Assembly: GCA_002345965.1 (NCBI GenBank) | Contig: DDTF01000045.1 | Location: 54,531-118,530, forward strand | Direction: 5' to 3' | Origin: Flammeovirgaceae bacterium UBA2371 | GTDB lineage: Bacteria; Bacteroidota; Bacteroidia; Cytophagales; Cyclobacteriaceae | DNA length: 64,000 bases | Shown here: positions 8,263 to 16,504 of the stretch, in pieces | Numbering within the stretch: position 1 is the first letter of the stretch | Layout of the letters: every line of letters begins with the position of its first letter | Translations under genes and position numbers: made by a program | The notes under the pieces: model-generated | Database searches by the model: none | Told to the model about the DNA's origin: nothing | Seen by the model: the letters and a program-made list of their open reading frames with translations, nothing else

Positions 8263-8895
8263 TTACTGTTTATTTAAAATGTTGCTAATCAATTCCACAC
8301 CGCTTTCAACCAGAATCAGTTGATCAGCATTCATCACATCATAAGTATTGAGCTGATTTGCTGTGATAACTTTTGCATTCGGTACGTTTCTTCCGGAAAG
8401 AACGATGTTCTTCTTGTTGTCACCCAACACCAACAAAGTCTTTTTGTCAGCTACAGAAAGCGCGCTCAACAATGACAAGTATTGTTTTGTCTTTGGTGCT
8501 TCAAAATCGAAATCTTCCAATACCGCGATTGCGTTATCTTTTGCTTTGTAGGCCAATGCAGACTTACGTGCCAGGTCTTTCACCTTTTTGTTGAGTTTGA
8601 AAGAATAGTCTCTTGGCTGAGGACCGAATACGCGTCCACCACCACGGAACAAAGGATTTTTGATGTTACCTGCACGGGCTCCACCTGTTCCTTTCTGCTT
8701 CTTCAGCTTCTTGGAAGATCCTTTAATTTCTGCACGCTCTTTGGATTTGGCAGTACCCTGACGCTTGTTGGCCAGTATGCTCTTTACGTCCAAATAGATG
8801 GCGTGATCATTGGGCTCTATTCCGAATATTTCGGAAGAAAGGCTCACTTTGCGACCGGTATCTTCACCGCTATGTTTTACAACAGCTAAGTCCAT
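8263..8895 (-). CDS. rplD: 50S ribosomal protein L4
   Basis: Large-subunit assembly protein whose loop reaches the exit tunnel; in Escherichia coli it also represses the S10 operon. 210 residues. The tunnel loop is recognisable as KQKGTGGARAGNIKNPLFRGGG (positions about 65-86; key residues KGTGGAR and the RGGG turn), and GPQPRDYSFKLNKK follows. The start overlaps the rplC stop by one base. Confidence 0.96.
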   Translation of the reverse strand: MDLAVVKHSGEDTGRKVSLSSEIFGIEPNDHAIYLDVKSILANKRQGTAKSKERAEIKGSSKKLKKQKGTGGARAGNIKNPLFRGGGRVFGPQPRDYSFKLNKKVKDLARKSALAYKAKDNAIAVLEDFDFEAPKTKQYLSLLSALSVADKKTLLVLGDNKKNIVLSGRNVPNAKVITANQLNTYDVMNADQLILVESGVELISNILNKQ

Positions 8896-9527
8896 TACTT
8901 TTCAAGTATAATTGTTGAGTTCTTGGCTCCTGGGACGGGACCACTAACTAATATCAAATTTTGCTCAGGCATGATCTTCACTACCTGAAGGTTCAACACC
9001 TTCACGCGGTCACCACCTGTGCGACCTGCCATCTTTTTACCTTTTACTACACGAGATGCAAAGGAAGCGTTACCCAAAGATCCAGGAGCTCTCAACCTGT
9101 TGTGCTGTCCGTGAGTTTGACCACCCACACCAGCAAATCCGTGGCGTTTCACAACACCTTGAAATCCGCGGCCTTTGGAAGTACCGATTGCATCGAGCCA
9201 ATCGCCTTCCTTGAATATTTCTTCAACCTTGATCTCTTTGCCCAATTCAATCATGCCATCAAACTCTGCCCTGAAATCCCTGAATTCAGCAAGGAATCGT
9301 TTAGGAGTTGTATTGGCCTTTTTGAAGTGGCCCATCATAGGTTGAGTCGTGTGTTTCTCTTTGCGCTCCCCATAGGCGAGCTGCACAGCTCTATAGCCAT
9401 CGGTCTCCACATTCTTCACCTGAGTAACTACACAAGGACCAGCCTCGATTACTGTTACTGCTATGTTTTGGCCATCTTGACCGTACACATTGGTCATTCC
9501 GACCTTTTTTCCAATTATTCCAGGCAT
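8895..9527 (-). CDS. rplC: 50S ribosomal protein L3
   Basis: Early assembly protein near the peptidyl transferase centre. 210 residues. Starts MPGIIGKKVGMTNVYG and contains GVVKRHGFAGVGGQTHGQ and the conserved RAPGSLGNASFASRV. It is the first gene of the S10-spc block here: rpsJ, which precedes rplC in many genomes, is 29 kb away. A well-matched promoter lies 64 bases upstream of its ATG. Confidence 0.98.
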   Translation of the reverse strand: MPGIIGKKVGMTNVYGQDGQNIAVTVIEAGPCVVTQVKNVETDGYRAVQLAYGERKEKHTTQPMMGHFKKANTTPKRFLAEFRDFRAEFDGMIELGKEIKVEEIFKEGDWLDAIGTSKGRGFQGVVKRHGFAGVGGQTHGQHNRLRAPGSLGNASFASRVVKGKKMAGRTGGDRVKVLNLQVVKIMPEQNLILVSGPVPGAKNSTIILEK

Positions 9528-9559
9528 GCCTAAAACCTATTTTGCTTGTTTCTGAGTCA

Positions 9560-9583
9560 TTTTGCGGGTTTCTCCACGCAAAA
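9560..9583 (-). promoter_or_regulatory. Hairpin in the rplC leader
   Basis: The minus strand between the rplC promoter and the ATG contains TTTTGCGTGG, the loop AGAAA, and CCCGCAAAA, which pair with one bulged T. The hairpin would lie at the very 5' end of the ~60-base leader. It could stabilise the mRNA or take part in feedback control; the sequence does not say which. Confidence 0.5.
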
Positions 9584-9590
9584 AGGACTG

Positions 9591-9621
9591 CAAAGATATG
9601 AACTATAAAGTAGTTACCAAA
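9591..9621 (-). promoter_or_regulatory. Promoter of the rplC (S10-spc) operon
   Basis: Minus strand: TTTG (9621-9618), 19 bases, TATCTTTG (9598-9591), then CAGTCC. This is a full match to the Bacteroidota -33/-7 consensus. It lies just upstream of rplC and explains how the ribosomal cluster is expressed although it is cut off from the str operon. Confidence 0.82.
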
Positions 9622-9737
9622 TGGGGGTTTCAAAATTTTGAATATGAATTGAAAAGGCCCTTTTTTTGACATTTTTAAGCCTAATTTGCTTCAATCATTT
9701 ATCAACTTTCTATGTCTTCACCAAGGTGGGATCATTT

Positions 9738-9756
9738 GCGGTGGAATAACCACCTT
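9738..9756 (+). promoter_or_regulatory. Small inverted repeat before the FecCD permease gene
   Basis: GGTGG-AATAA-CCACC forms a short perfect hairpin about 35 bases before the ATG at 9789, and an AAGGTGG copy precedes it. It might be a leader structure or operator for metal- or cofactor-responsive control. I see no cobalamin-riboswitch B12 box. Confidence 0.3.
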
Positions 9757-9788
9757 CCGGATTCACTTTCCTTCAACAGACTTTCATC

Positions 9789-10811
9789 ATGATTCTGAGT
9801 CATAAGACCTGGTCAGTTTATATCATCGGAGTCGCTTTGGTCCTCCTCTTCCTCACCAATATCTCTATCGGAAGCGTATCTATTCCGCTAGCAAAGGTGG
9901 TGGCCACCATTTTTTCATTCAATGACGGATCAGACACGATTGCCAGTATTATCTGGCAACTTAGAGTCCCCAAAGCAGTTACTTGTGTATTGGCGGGTGC
10001 CGCATTGTCTATTGCTGGCTTACTTATGCAAACGCTCTTCAGAAACCCCTTAGCTGGACCTGATGTGCTTGGACTCAGTTCGGGGGCTAGCCTGATGGTT
10101 GCATTTGTTTTACTCATTGGCACCTCCTCTGCCTCTTATCTACCAGCGGTCAGCCCATGGTCATTGGCAGTGGCAGCAAGTCTGGGAAGTGGGGTTATTT
10201 TTCTTATAGTCATAGCCATTGCCCATCGAGTGCGTGACAACACTTCCCTCCTTATTATAGGGTTGATGATTGCCGCAGCATCAGGGTCTTTGGTGAGTGT
10301 CTTGCAATATTTAAGTAAGGCGCAAGACTTACAAGCATTTGTCATTTGGACACTTGGCAGTGTAGGGGGTACACACTGGAGTGAAATCTTGATCCTGCTT
10401 TTATTATTATTAATAGGAGGTACTATTGCGATCACCTCGGTAAAAGCTTTGAATGCCTGGCTTTTGGGAGATAACTATGCTCGCAGTCTGGGCATCAACA
10501 TAAAAAAATCTAGATTAATGATTGTTTTGGCCACCAGCCTGCTGGCCGGAGGAGTCACCGCCTTTTGTGGCCCTATCGCTTTTGTAGGTTTGGCCGTACC
10601 CCACTTGATCAGACTGTTAATACCAACCACAAACCACAAAGTGTTGATTCCGATGGTAAGTGTAGGAGGCGCAGCCCTTTTGTTATTGTGTGACATAATG
10701 GCTCAGGTTCCGGGTAGTTCAAATATATTGCCTTTGAACGCCATCACGTCTATGATAGGTGCACCAGTAGTTATTTGGGTCGTCATGCGAAGCAGAGGGG
10801 TAAAAATGTAG
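9789..10811 (+). CDS. FecCD/BtuC-family ABC transporter permease
   Basis: Inner-membrane permease of an ABC importer for iron chelates, haem or cobalamin. 340 residues with about nine to ten hydrophobic segments spread over the whole length. LAGAALSIAGLLMQTLFRNPLAGPDVLGLSSGA (about residues 77-110; key G and the RNPLA.P..LG turn) and the C-terminal GPIAFVGLAVPHLIRLL are the family signature. The ATPase gene follows after 4 bases. A matching substrate-binding lipoprotein is not adjacent, but one lies at 36.4 kb. Substrate cannot be read from the sequence. Confidence 0.92.
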   Translation: MILSHKTWSVYIIGVALVLLFLTNISIGSVSIPLAKVVATIFSFNDGSDTIASIIWQLRVPKAVTCVLAGAALSIAGLLMQTLFRNPLAGPDVLGLSSGASLMVAFVLLIGTSSASYLPAVSPWSLAVAASLGSGVIFLIVIAIAHRVRDNTSLLIIGLMIAAASGSLVSVLQYLSKAQDLQAFVIWTLGSVGGTHWSEILILLLLLLIGGTIAITSVKALNAWLLGDNYARSLGINIKKSRLMIVLATSLLAGGVTAFCGPIAFVGLAVPHLIRLLIPTTNHKVLIPMVSVGGAALLLLCDIMAQVPGSSNILPLNAITSMIGAPVVIWVVMRSRGVKM

Positions 10812-10815
10812 ATTC

Positions 10816-11769
10816 ATGAACAGAGCTCCGTTAACAACAAAAAATCTTTCTATCGGGTATCCGGGCTTGCCTGTCCTTTTTGATGATTTGAACCTCTCTT
10901 TATATAAAGGAAAGCTGGTCTGTTTTATGGGCCCGAATGGTATAGGAAAGAGCACCCTTATAAGAACATTGGCAGGTATGCACCACCCATTGAAGGGCGA
11001 GGTTAACGGGATCAGTAACCGAAACATTGCGGTAGTATTAACAGAAAGAGTTAATGCCGGAATGATGACAGCCAAAGAATTGGTGAGCTTTGGCAGGTAC
11101 CCATACCTGGGTTGGAAAATTAAAATGTCCGCATCAGACATTAGTAAAATTGATGAAGCTGTGGAATTGGTGAGAATTGGTGAGTTACTTGATAAACCTA
11201 TTTATGAACTCAGTGACGGTCAGATGCAGATGGTAATGATTGCCCGGGCGCTTGCTCAGGACACACCCGTACTTTTGTTGGACGAACCAACAGCACACCT
11301 GGACCTCAACAATAGAGTAGAAATTATGAACCTGTTAAGAAGGCTGGCCAAGGAAAATGATAAGGCCATTTTAGTTTCTACGCACGAGCTTGATTTGGCA
11401 TTGCAAACAGCTGATTTGGTGTGGCTGGCTACACCTCAGAAGTCGGTGAGGATAGGAATACAAGAGGACCTGGTGCTCGATGGTTCTTTCGATCAAGTGT
11501 TTCAATTCAAAGGTTTTGATTTAAAGACAGGTAAGGTAAAGCAGGAACCCTATCGAAAGACTGGAATACATCTCATTGGTGAGGGCCATGCTTATTTGTG
11601 GACAAAAAATGCCTTGGAGAGAAATGGGTTTCATATTGAAGTTGCAGCAAAGCTGAAGCTTGGTATAAAAACAAATGAAGAAAAGACTGCCTTTGAAATT
11701 CAAATTGACAGCTACAGGGAAAAATTTGGTTCTATCGAGGAGCTATTGAACTTCCTGAGCAAGTATTAA
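10816..11769 (+). CDS. ABC transporter ATP-binding protein (FecE/BtuD type)
   Basis: ATPase partner of the preceding FecCD permease. 317 residues. Walker A GPNGIGKST (about residues 39-47), the signature region LSDGQMQMV (family LSGGQ with G to D), Walker B VLLLDEPTAHLD, and the switch His in STHELDLAL. Residues beyond ~230 form an extra C-terminal domain with LIGEGHAYLWTKNALE, a kind of tail seen on such ATPases in Bacteroidota. Its stop overlaps the convergent neighbour by 4 bases. Confidence 0.92.
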   Translation: MNRAPLTTKNLSIGYPGLPVLFDDLNLSLYKGKLVCFMGPNGIGKSTLIRTLAGMHHPLKGEVNGISNRNIAVVLTERVNAGMMTAKELVSFGRYPYLGWKIKMSASDISKIDEAVELVRIGELLDKPIYELSDGQMQMVMIARALAQDTPVLLLDEPTAHLDLNNRVEIMNLLRRLAKENDKAILVSTHELDLALQTADLVWLATPQKSVRIGIQEDLVLDGSFDQVFQFKGFDLKTGKVKQEPYRKTGIHLIGEGHAYLWTKNALERNGFHIEVAAKLKLGIKTNEEKTAFEIQIDSYREKFGSIEELLNFLSKY

Positions 11770-13010
11770 TAATCTATTTTCTCATCCCCGTCTTGATAAT
11801 CGAGGTAGTAGATGATCATGTTGCACATTTCGCTGGTAGACCCCCAGCCATATCCAATGTTTCTGGGAGGAGAAAAAGGATTGGCTTTATTCTCAGAAGT
11901 GTTGTCATATTTTGCTTCTACCCTTATCGTTGATCCCGCAGGAATTTTCAGCATGCGCTTGTATTGATAGGTGGTTTGCCAATTAAAATCCCAATCATCG
12001 ATTTTAATAAGAGGGATGGTTTCTCCGGAAGGAGTTTCGGCAACAGCCTTAAACTTCCTGCCTATGAAGTGCATATGCGGCAGCACAGAAATCACTGAGA
12101 TGTCTTTGGTTACTTCGTAATTAATATAAAATGTTGGGGTAGTCTCCGCGTAAATGTAAAATGGCTGATTGGCAATGTCATTCTCTCGAAGGGTTAAGGA
12201 ATGAACTACCCGATCCACTTTGGTTTTTGAAAAGTAAAGGTTGATCATGGATTGATCCTTTTCTGGAATAGAAGAAGGCGAGTAATGCATATTCAATATG
12301 AGGTCGGTGTTCTTATAAAGTAATTTCCCCGAACCTGGCGGAAAAAAGATCTTGTTGTTGCCCGGCACCCAACCATACAAAAACTCATCCACCAAAGGCG
12401 TTTTTTGAAAATCACGAACCCGCGGATCCAGTTCTGACATACCATCAATACCTCTGATGTCATTGGTTGTATCTGCCATTAGCCTGCTGTGATGTACCAA
12501 TCGCCTGTTGCCAGGAACAAATTCTACAGCAGAAATGTAGGTGTCCTCTGGCAAATTGGTGGGAATCGAAAAATACCTAAACTCCTCCACACTTTTATCC
12601 GAAATATCAAAAGGTTTGCCCATGGTCAGTGATAAGTCGGGCTTAATGCCATCCGTCACTTCTTGGTCATATTTCCTTTTTGTTTTTTTTCCTTTTGCCA
12701 TTCCATTTTTTACCCAATCCTGAATCAACTGTATTTCCAAATCGGTCAGGATTTTTTCATTCCGAAAAGTTTGAAAGGAAGGGTCGGCCTGCCATGGAGG
12801 CATGTATTTGGTTTTTGTAACGTGCGCAATGAAGTTTCCTTTGGCAGACACTTCATCATAGGTACGAAGGCTAAAGGGTCCCAACCCACCCGGCCTGTGG
12901 CAGGTTACGCAGTTGGTCATGACAATGGGTTCAATGTCCTTGTAGTAAGTGACGGACTGACACACTCCGCTAATTATACCCAACAAATACACCAGGATGA
13001 ACAATCTCAT
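11766..13010 (-). CDS. c-type cytochrome with copper type II monooxygenase-like domain
   Basis: Predicted exported protein of 414 residues with a signal peptide (1-17). Residues 34-38 are CVTCH, one c-type haem site in a short cytochrome-like domain. The rest resembles the copper type II ascorbate-dependent monooxygenase fold (peptidylglycine/dopamine hydroxylases): His pair H173-H174, H242 in NMHYSP, the HxH pair H312/H314 in PHMHF, and a candidate Met ligand at 395 or 398 in SEMCNM. This layout is what two separated copper sites would need. Substrate unknown. It follows a redoxin gene by 4 bases, probably one operon. Confidence 0.75.
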   Translation of the reverse strand: MRLFILVYLLGIISGVCQSVTYYKDIEPIVMTNCVTCHRPGGLGPFSLRTYDEVSAKGNFIAHVTKTKYMPPWQADPSFQTFRNEKILTDLEIQLIQDWVKNGMAKGKKTKRKYDQEVTDGIKPDLSLTMGKPFDISDKSVEEFRYFSIPTNLPEDTYISAVEFVPGNRRLVHHSRLMADTTNDIRGIDGMSELDPRVRDFQKTPLVDEFLYGWVPGNNKIFFPPGSGKLLYKNTDLILNMHYSPSSIPEKDQSMINLYFSKTKVDRVVHSLTLRENDIANQPFYIYAETTPTFYINYEVTKDISVISVLPHMHFIGRKFKAVAETPSGETIPLIKIDDWDFNWQTTYQYKRMLKIPAGSTIRVEAKYDNTSENKANPFSPPRNIGYGWGSTSEMCNMIIYYLDYQDGDEKIDY

Positions 13011-13014
13011 GGAA

Positions 13015-13599
13015 TCAATGATGTTTCATTTCATGTGACATCTGAATAAAGCAACCGATTGCCTCCGTGTGCTTCACGGGTGGCTGCTCACCATTATTCA
13101 GTGCTGTTAATGCATCAATCAAATATTGTTCCGTAGTGTTCAGTCGATATTTACCCAACTCATAAAACCAGTTATCAATAGCGCCTTGGTATTGAAGTTG
13201 ACCTCCCGCGTCAATGAGAAATACTTCTGGGGTAACTGTTGCCTTCAGAGAATGGGCTAATTCCATTTTCTCATCCCTTAAAAAATGAATAGATAATTTG
13301 TAATCTTTCCTGAATCGTTTGATCTCTTTGATGGAGAATTGATTGGGGAAAACGCCATAAAAGTCGGTGGTGGAGGAGAACTTGCCTACAATTTCTTTTA
13401 TCCTCGACACATATTTCTGGGTAATGGGACAATCGGTACCCATAAAAATGATTACGGCAGATTTATCCTTTGCAGAAATCGAAACTGATTTGTTCCTAAG
13501 ATCTTTCAGTTGAATGTTCTCTATCTCTGGAGATTGTGCGAACCCGCTACTAAGTATCCCTCCAATAAAAAAAATTAGTAACCCCCTTCGCATCATCAA
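13015..13599 (-). CDS. Exported redoxin/thioredoxin-like protein
   Basis: 194 residues with a signal peptide ending near FAQS (about residue 22). The thioredoxin-like fold carries a single active-site cysteine in GTDCPITQKY (C57) and a cis-Pro loop ATVTPEVFLID; a second Cys is near the C-terminus in EAIGCFI. One-Cys redoxins of this DCPI type commonly accompany monooxygenase-like cytochromes such as the one downstream, so it may supply electrons or copper redox control. That role is inference. Confidence 0.75.
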   Translation of the reverse strand: MMMRRGLLIFFIGGILSSGFAQSPEIENIQLKDLRNKSVSISAKDKSAVIIFMGTDCPITQKYVSRIKEIVGKFSSTTDFYGVFPNQFSIKEIKRFRKDYKLSIHFLRDEKMELAHSLKATVTPEVFLIDAGGQLQYQGAIDNWFYELGKYRLNTTEQYLIDALTALNNGEQPPVKHTEAIGCFIQMSHEMKHH

Positions 13600-13614
13600 A
13601 AAATTGTAACCCTA

Positions 13615-13646
13615 CGAAGGTAATTAATCCCCTGCTTGGAGTCAAA
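13615..13646 (-). promoter_or_regulatory. Probable promoter of the redoxin-cytochrome operon
   Basis: Minus strand: TTTG (13646-13643), 20 bases, TACCTTCG (13622-13615), one mismatch from TAnnTTTG. It lies 16 bases before the redoxin start codon, so the leader would be very short. Confidence 0.5.
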
Positions 13647-13655
13647 TGACCTTAA

Positions 13656-14729
13656 TCAGGAAATACGCTCCACCCCAAGTCCAGGCTTGTCGCTGCAATA
13701 CATCACACCATCCTTTAATAGGAAGCCGCCTTTTACCACATCCTTGCCCAGATCAAGACTACCATCCAGGTCGATGTACTTTGTGTTGGCGCAAGCAAAA
13801 GATGCATGCAGTGCCGCTGTAATGCTGACAATACTTTCCTCATTACAACCCCAAAAAAGATCCACCCCTTCTAGTGCAGCAATGTCAGCAATCTTTAATG
13901 CTTGATTTACTCCTCCGCACTTCATCAGCTTGATATTGAAAATACCTGAGGCTCTGGGTGGCTTGATCAATTCGATGGCATCTTTAGGAGACAGCAGTGA
14001 TTCATCGGCCGCAACTACCTGGCGTATTTCTTCAGGCAGTCTTTTCATCTCATCAATGGCCTTGGCTTTTAAGGGCTGCTCGATCAGCTCAATATTCAGG
14101 TGTTTGGTTTTGTTGTAAAACTCGATAGTTTTTTCTGTAGTGTAGCCCTGATTGGCATCAATGCGTATGGTGAACTTATTGCCGAATTTTTCACGCAATT
14201 TGACCATCCTTTCAATGTCTTCAGCAAGGTCGATTCCCAATTTTACTTTAAGCACACTAAAACCACGCTTACCATAGTCTTCAGCCTCTTTCAGCGTCTC
14301 CTCCACATTCATAATGCCAATGGTGTTGCTGGTAGGCAGCGACTTAATTTTCTGCCCCAGATACTTTACTAATGGTACACCGAGGTGCTTAGTGAAAGCA
14401 TCATAGAAAGCGATGTCCAGTGCAGCTCTTGCAGCAGGGTTTTTTGGCATCTTCTTCCACACTTCATAATTCAGCTGATTGATCTCCCTTATGTCCCTAC
14501 CAATTAAAAACTCAATATTCTTTTCACCCAACGCACCCATACAGGCATCCAATGTCTCGCCTGTAACATAGTCGCTGGGATTTCCCGCTCCAATTCCAGT
14601 TATACCATTATCCAGTGTAATCTCTACAAAACCACTTTCAACCTTGTCTGTGGTTTTATAAGCAATGGTATACGGTTTGGTGTTGGCGAGGTCTTCTTTC
14701 CAAACTTTGATGTCTTTAATACGAGTCAT
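13656..14729 (-). CDS. Dipeptide epimerase / N-acyl-amino-acid racemase (enolase superfamily, DgcA-like)
   Basis: Muconate-lactonising subgroup enzyme, 357 residues. The acid-base lysines are in VLKVKLG (K161, K163), metal ligands are D191 in RIDANQG, E217 in IEQP and D242 in AADES, and the second catalytic lysine is K267 in NIKLMK. This set fits L-Ala-D/L-Glu epimerases. It is preceded by a DUF1611 gene, the pairing described for DgcN-DgcA, where DgcN acylates D-glutamate and DgcA racemises the N-acyl product. Whether the substrate is a cell-wall dipeptide or N-acyl-D-Glu cannot be decided from sequence. Confidence 0.88.
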   Translation of the reverse strand: MTRIKDIKVWKEDLANTKPYTIAYKTTDKVESGFVEITLDNGITGIGAGNPSDYVTGETLDACMGALGEKNIEFLIGRDIREINQLNYEVWKKMPKNPAARAALDIAFYDAFTKHLGVPLVKYLGQKIKSLPTSNTIGIMNVEETLKEAEDYGKRGFSVLKVKLGIDLAEDIERMVKLREKFGNKFTIRIDANQGYTTEKTIEFYNKTKHLNIELIEQPLKAKAIDEMKRLPEEIRQVVAADESLLSPKDAIELIKPPRASGIFNIKLMKCGGVNQALKIADIAALEGVDLFWGCNEESIVSITAALHASFACANTKYIDLDGSLDLGKDVVKGGFLLKDGVMYCSDKPGLGVERIS

Positions 14730-14752
14730 AATTTGCTGATTTAGTGCTAAAC

Positions 14753-15829
14753 TTATTTCGTGCTTTTTGATTTTTCTATCATTGCTTCAAAAACAGGTAC
14801 CAAGGCGTCCACCCCATCTTCGAGCGGCAAAATGCAAGGTATCCCCAGCTCTTTTTGATAGCGACTCGCATAATCTCGAGCATCCTTCTGTTCCATCTTG
14901 GCGGTATTGATAGTGAGCGCTACGGTCTCACCACCATACATTTTTATTAAAGCAATCTCATCCTTAGGATCAGCAATATAAGCTGGGTAAAATTCCATGT
15001 CCTTGTATTGTTTTCTGGCAGGATTATGTTGCAATACCACTGAAGTGGCCTCCGCAGAAACGATCCATTCAGAACCAGCAGGGCCGCTAGGATTGCGCAA
15101 TGAACTCTGACCTTCAATAAAAATTATGTCTGGTCTTTCGTTTTCCCAGCACTGAACAATGGCATGCTCCATTTCTCCAGAGATAAAATCATTGAGTGTG
15201 GAATCGAAAACCATTCCATATTTAGCTCCTTGCATCCAGCCTGTCTGACCTGTGTAAATCATCTCTGCCTTATAGCCTGCATCTCTCATCGCCTGTACCA
15301 GAAAACGAGTAGTTGTTCTTTTGCCCAACGCGCAGTCCGTTCCCAACACCGCTACTTTAGGACACAGTACCGTTTTGATCTTTCCGGACCAGAAGTGCAG
15401 ATCCTTGAATTTCTTTGGTTTGCGAACGTCTATAATTTCAAGTCCTTTTTGTGCCGCCAAATCTGCCAGCTCTGGAATATCAGAAATGTATTCGTGCAAT
15501 CCATTAATCAATCCATATCCATTGTCAAGCGCTTCTTTCAACATTATTCTCAAAGACTCAGGAATAACACCCCCCTTTGTAGCAACTCCGATAATACAGT
15601 AGACTGCCTTTTCACTGCTATTGGTGGAGAAATCTCCAATAGAAGCATAGATCGGAATATTTCTTTTCCTGCCATCCAATACTTCACCCGCATCCTTGCC
15701 TGCACTTTTGCTATCAATAACTCCTATTATATTAAACCGCTCAGTGCCCCTGATAAGACCATGCGCAGTCTTGCCATTGCTAGAATCCAAATAACCGGCA
15801 GTAATAATTATCGCATTCTTTTTTTCCAT
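14753..15829 (-). CDS. DUF1611 protein, DgcN-like N-acyltransferase
   Basis: 358 residues. An N-terminal Rossmann-like half is followed by a P-loop half with GTDCALGKRT (residues 163-172), then TGQTGWMQG and IFIEGQSSLRNP, the hallmarks of DUF1611. Members of this family next to an enolase-superfamily racemase have been reported as DgcN, an N-acyltransferase acting on D-glutamate. The epimerase gene follows after 23 bases, supporting the same two-step pathway. Older databases call the family a putative NAD-dependent epimerase, which the P-loop does not support. Confidence 0.8.
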   Translation of the reverse strand: MEKKNAIIITAGYLDSSNGKTAHGLIRGTERFNIIGVIDSKSAGKDAGEVLDGRKRNIPIYASIGDFSTNSSEKAVYCIIGVATKGGVIPESLRIMLKEALDNGYGLINGLHEYISDIPELADLAAQKGLEIIDVRKPKKFKDLHFWSGKIKTVLCPKVAVLGTDCALGKRTTTRFLVQAMRDAGYKAEMIYTGQTGWMQGAKYGMVFDSTLNDFISGEMEHAIVQCWENERPDIIFIEGQSSLRNPSGPAGSEWIVSAEATSVVLQHNPARKQYKDMEFYPAYIADPKDEIALIKMYGGETVALTINTAKMEQKDARDYASRYQKELGIPCILPLEDGVDALVPVFEAMIEKSKSTK

Positions 15830-16050
15830 TGTTTAAAATTTGAAGGCCGAAAGTCGGGAATTATAATCGATTTCAAAAAGACATTTATATAAGAAGTTTT
15901 CCTATTGATTGTTAGGTTCGTTCCTATTCTGCTGGCACAGAAAGGAGCAAATAGGGCAGCTTGTTGGTCAAGCAAAATCAACTAAAGAAACAACTCTGGC
16001 GAGCTTTTTGCCTTATCCTTTCCGGGCGCTATTCTGGCGCGTTTTTAATG

Positions 16051-16058
16051 TAACTTTG
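16051..16058 (+). promoter_or_regulatory. Possible -7 element before the lipocalin-like gene
   Basis: TAACTTTG matches the -7 consensus 20 bases before the ATG at 16079, but no clear TTTG box lies 19-21 bases upstream. The rest of the 249-base gap 15830-16078 shows nothing recognisable. Confidence 0.35.
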
Positions 16059-16078
16059 CAAAATCGAATTTAAACCCA

Positions 16079-16504
16079 ATGTTTATGCGATATCTCATCA
16101 TCATGTTTTTTGCACTTTTGGCGACTGCAGCAAGCAGTCAGTCGATTGTGGGCACCTGGCAACTAACAGAAGAAAAGCCTTGTATTGAATCTCAAATGGA
16201 AATGAGCGAGACCGAAAAGGAATTACTTCCGAGCTTTGGCTCATCTACTCACGCTGTTGCCAAAATCATTCGATTCGATCCGAAAGGAAAAGGTGAAGAA
16301 GGTATTTTCAGTGCAGGTCGCAAAAAAGGCGCAGACAATGAACCATTCAGATACCAGCTTTCTGGCAATGAATTACAATTTCTAGATAAGAAATCAGGCA
16401 TGATTACAGAGCGCTTCATCATTGATGAACTAACTTCTATCCAACTCCGGTTTCATAGGGTAGGAAGAGATTGTGAAATGAGAACTTTTTCAAGGATAAA
16501 ATAA
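16079..16504 (+). CDS. Small exported lipocalin-like protein
   Basis: 141 residues with a signal peptide ending near ASSQS (about residue 21); the true start may be the ATG two codons in (MRYLIIM). The mature part begins SIVGTWQLTEE, like lipocalin-like proteins of Bacteroidota, and has beta-strand character throughout. Two cysteines (in KPCIES and RDCEMR) could pair. Function unknown. Its stop codon directly abuts the rlmN ATG, so the two are probably co-transcribed and translationally coupled. Confidence 0.7.
   Translation: MFMRYLIIMFFALLATAASSQSIVGTWQLTEEKPCIESQMEMSETEKELLPSFGSSTHAVAKIIRFDPKGKGEEGIFSAGRKKGADNEPFRYQLSGNELQFLDKKSGMITERFIIDELTSIQLRFHRVGRDCEMRTFSRIK

Noticed and set aside
8363..9533. 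Long plus-strand frames opposite rplD and rplC
   Set aside because: They lie wholly opposite well-supported ribosomal genes and encode no recognisable protein; they are shadow frames.
9660..9788. Possible cobalamin riboswitch before the FecCD permease
   Set aside because: Only a short GGTGG/CCACC hairpin is present; no B12 box or multi-stem architecture, and the gap is too short.
15164..15892. A 242-codon plus-strand frame opposite the DUF1611 gene
   Set aside because: The minus-strand protein has a P-loop and family motifs; the plus-strand translation shows no domain or sensible composition.
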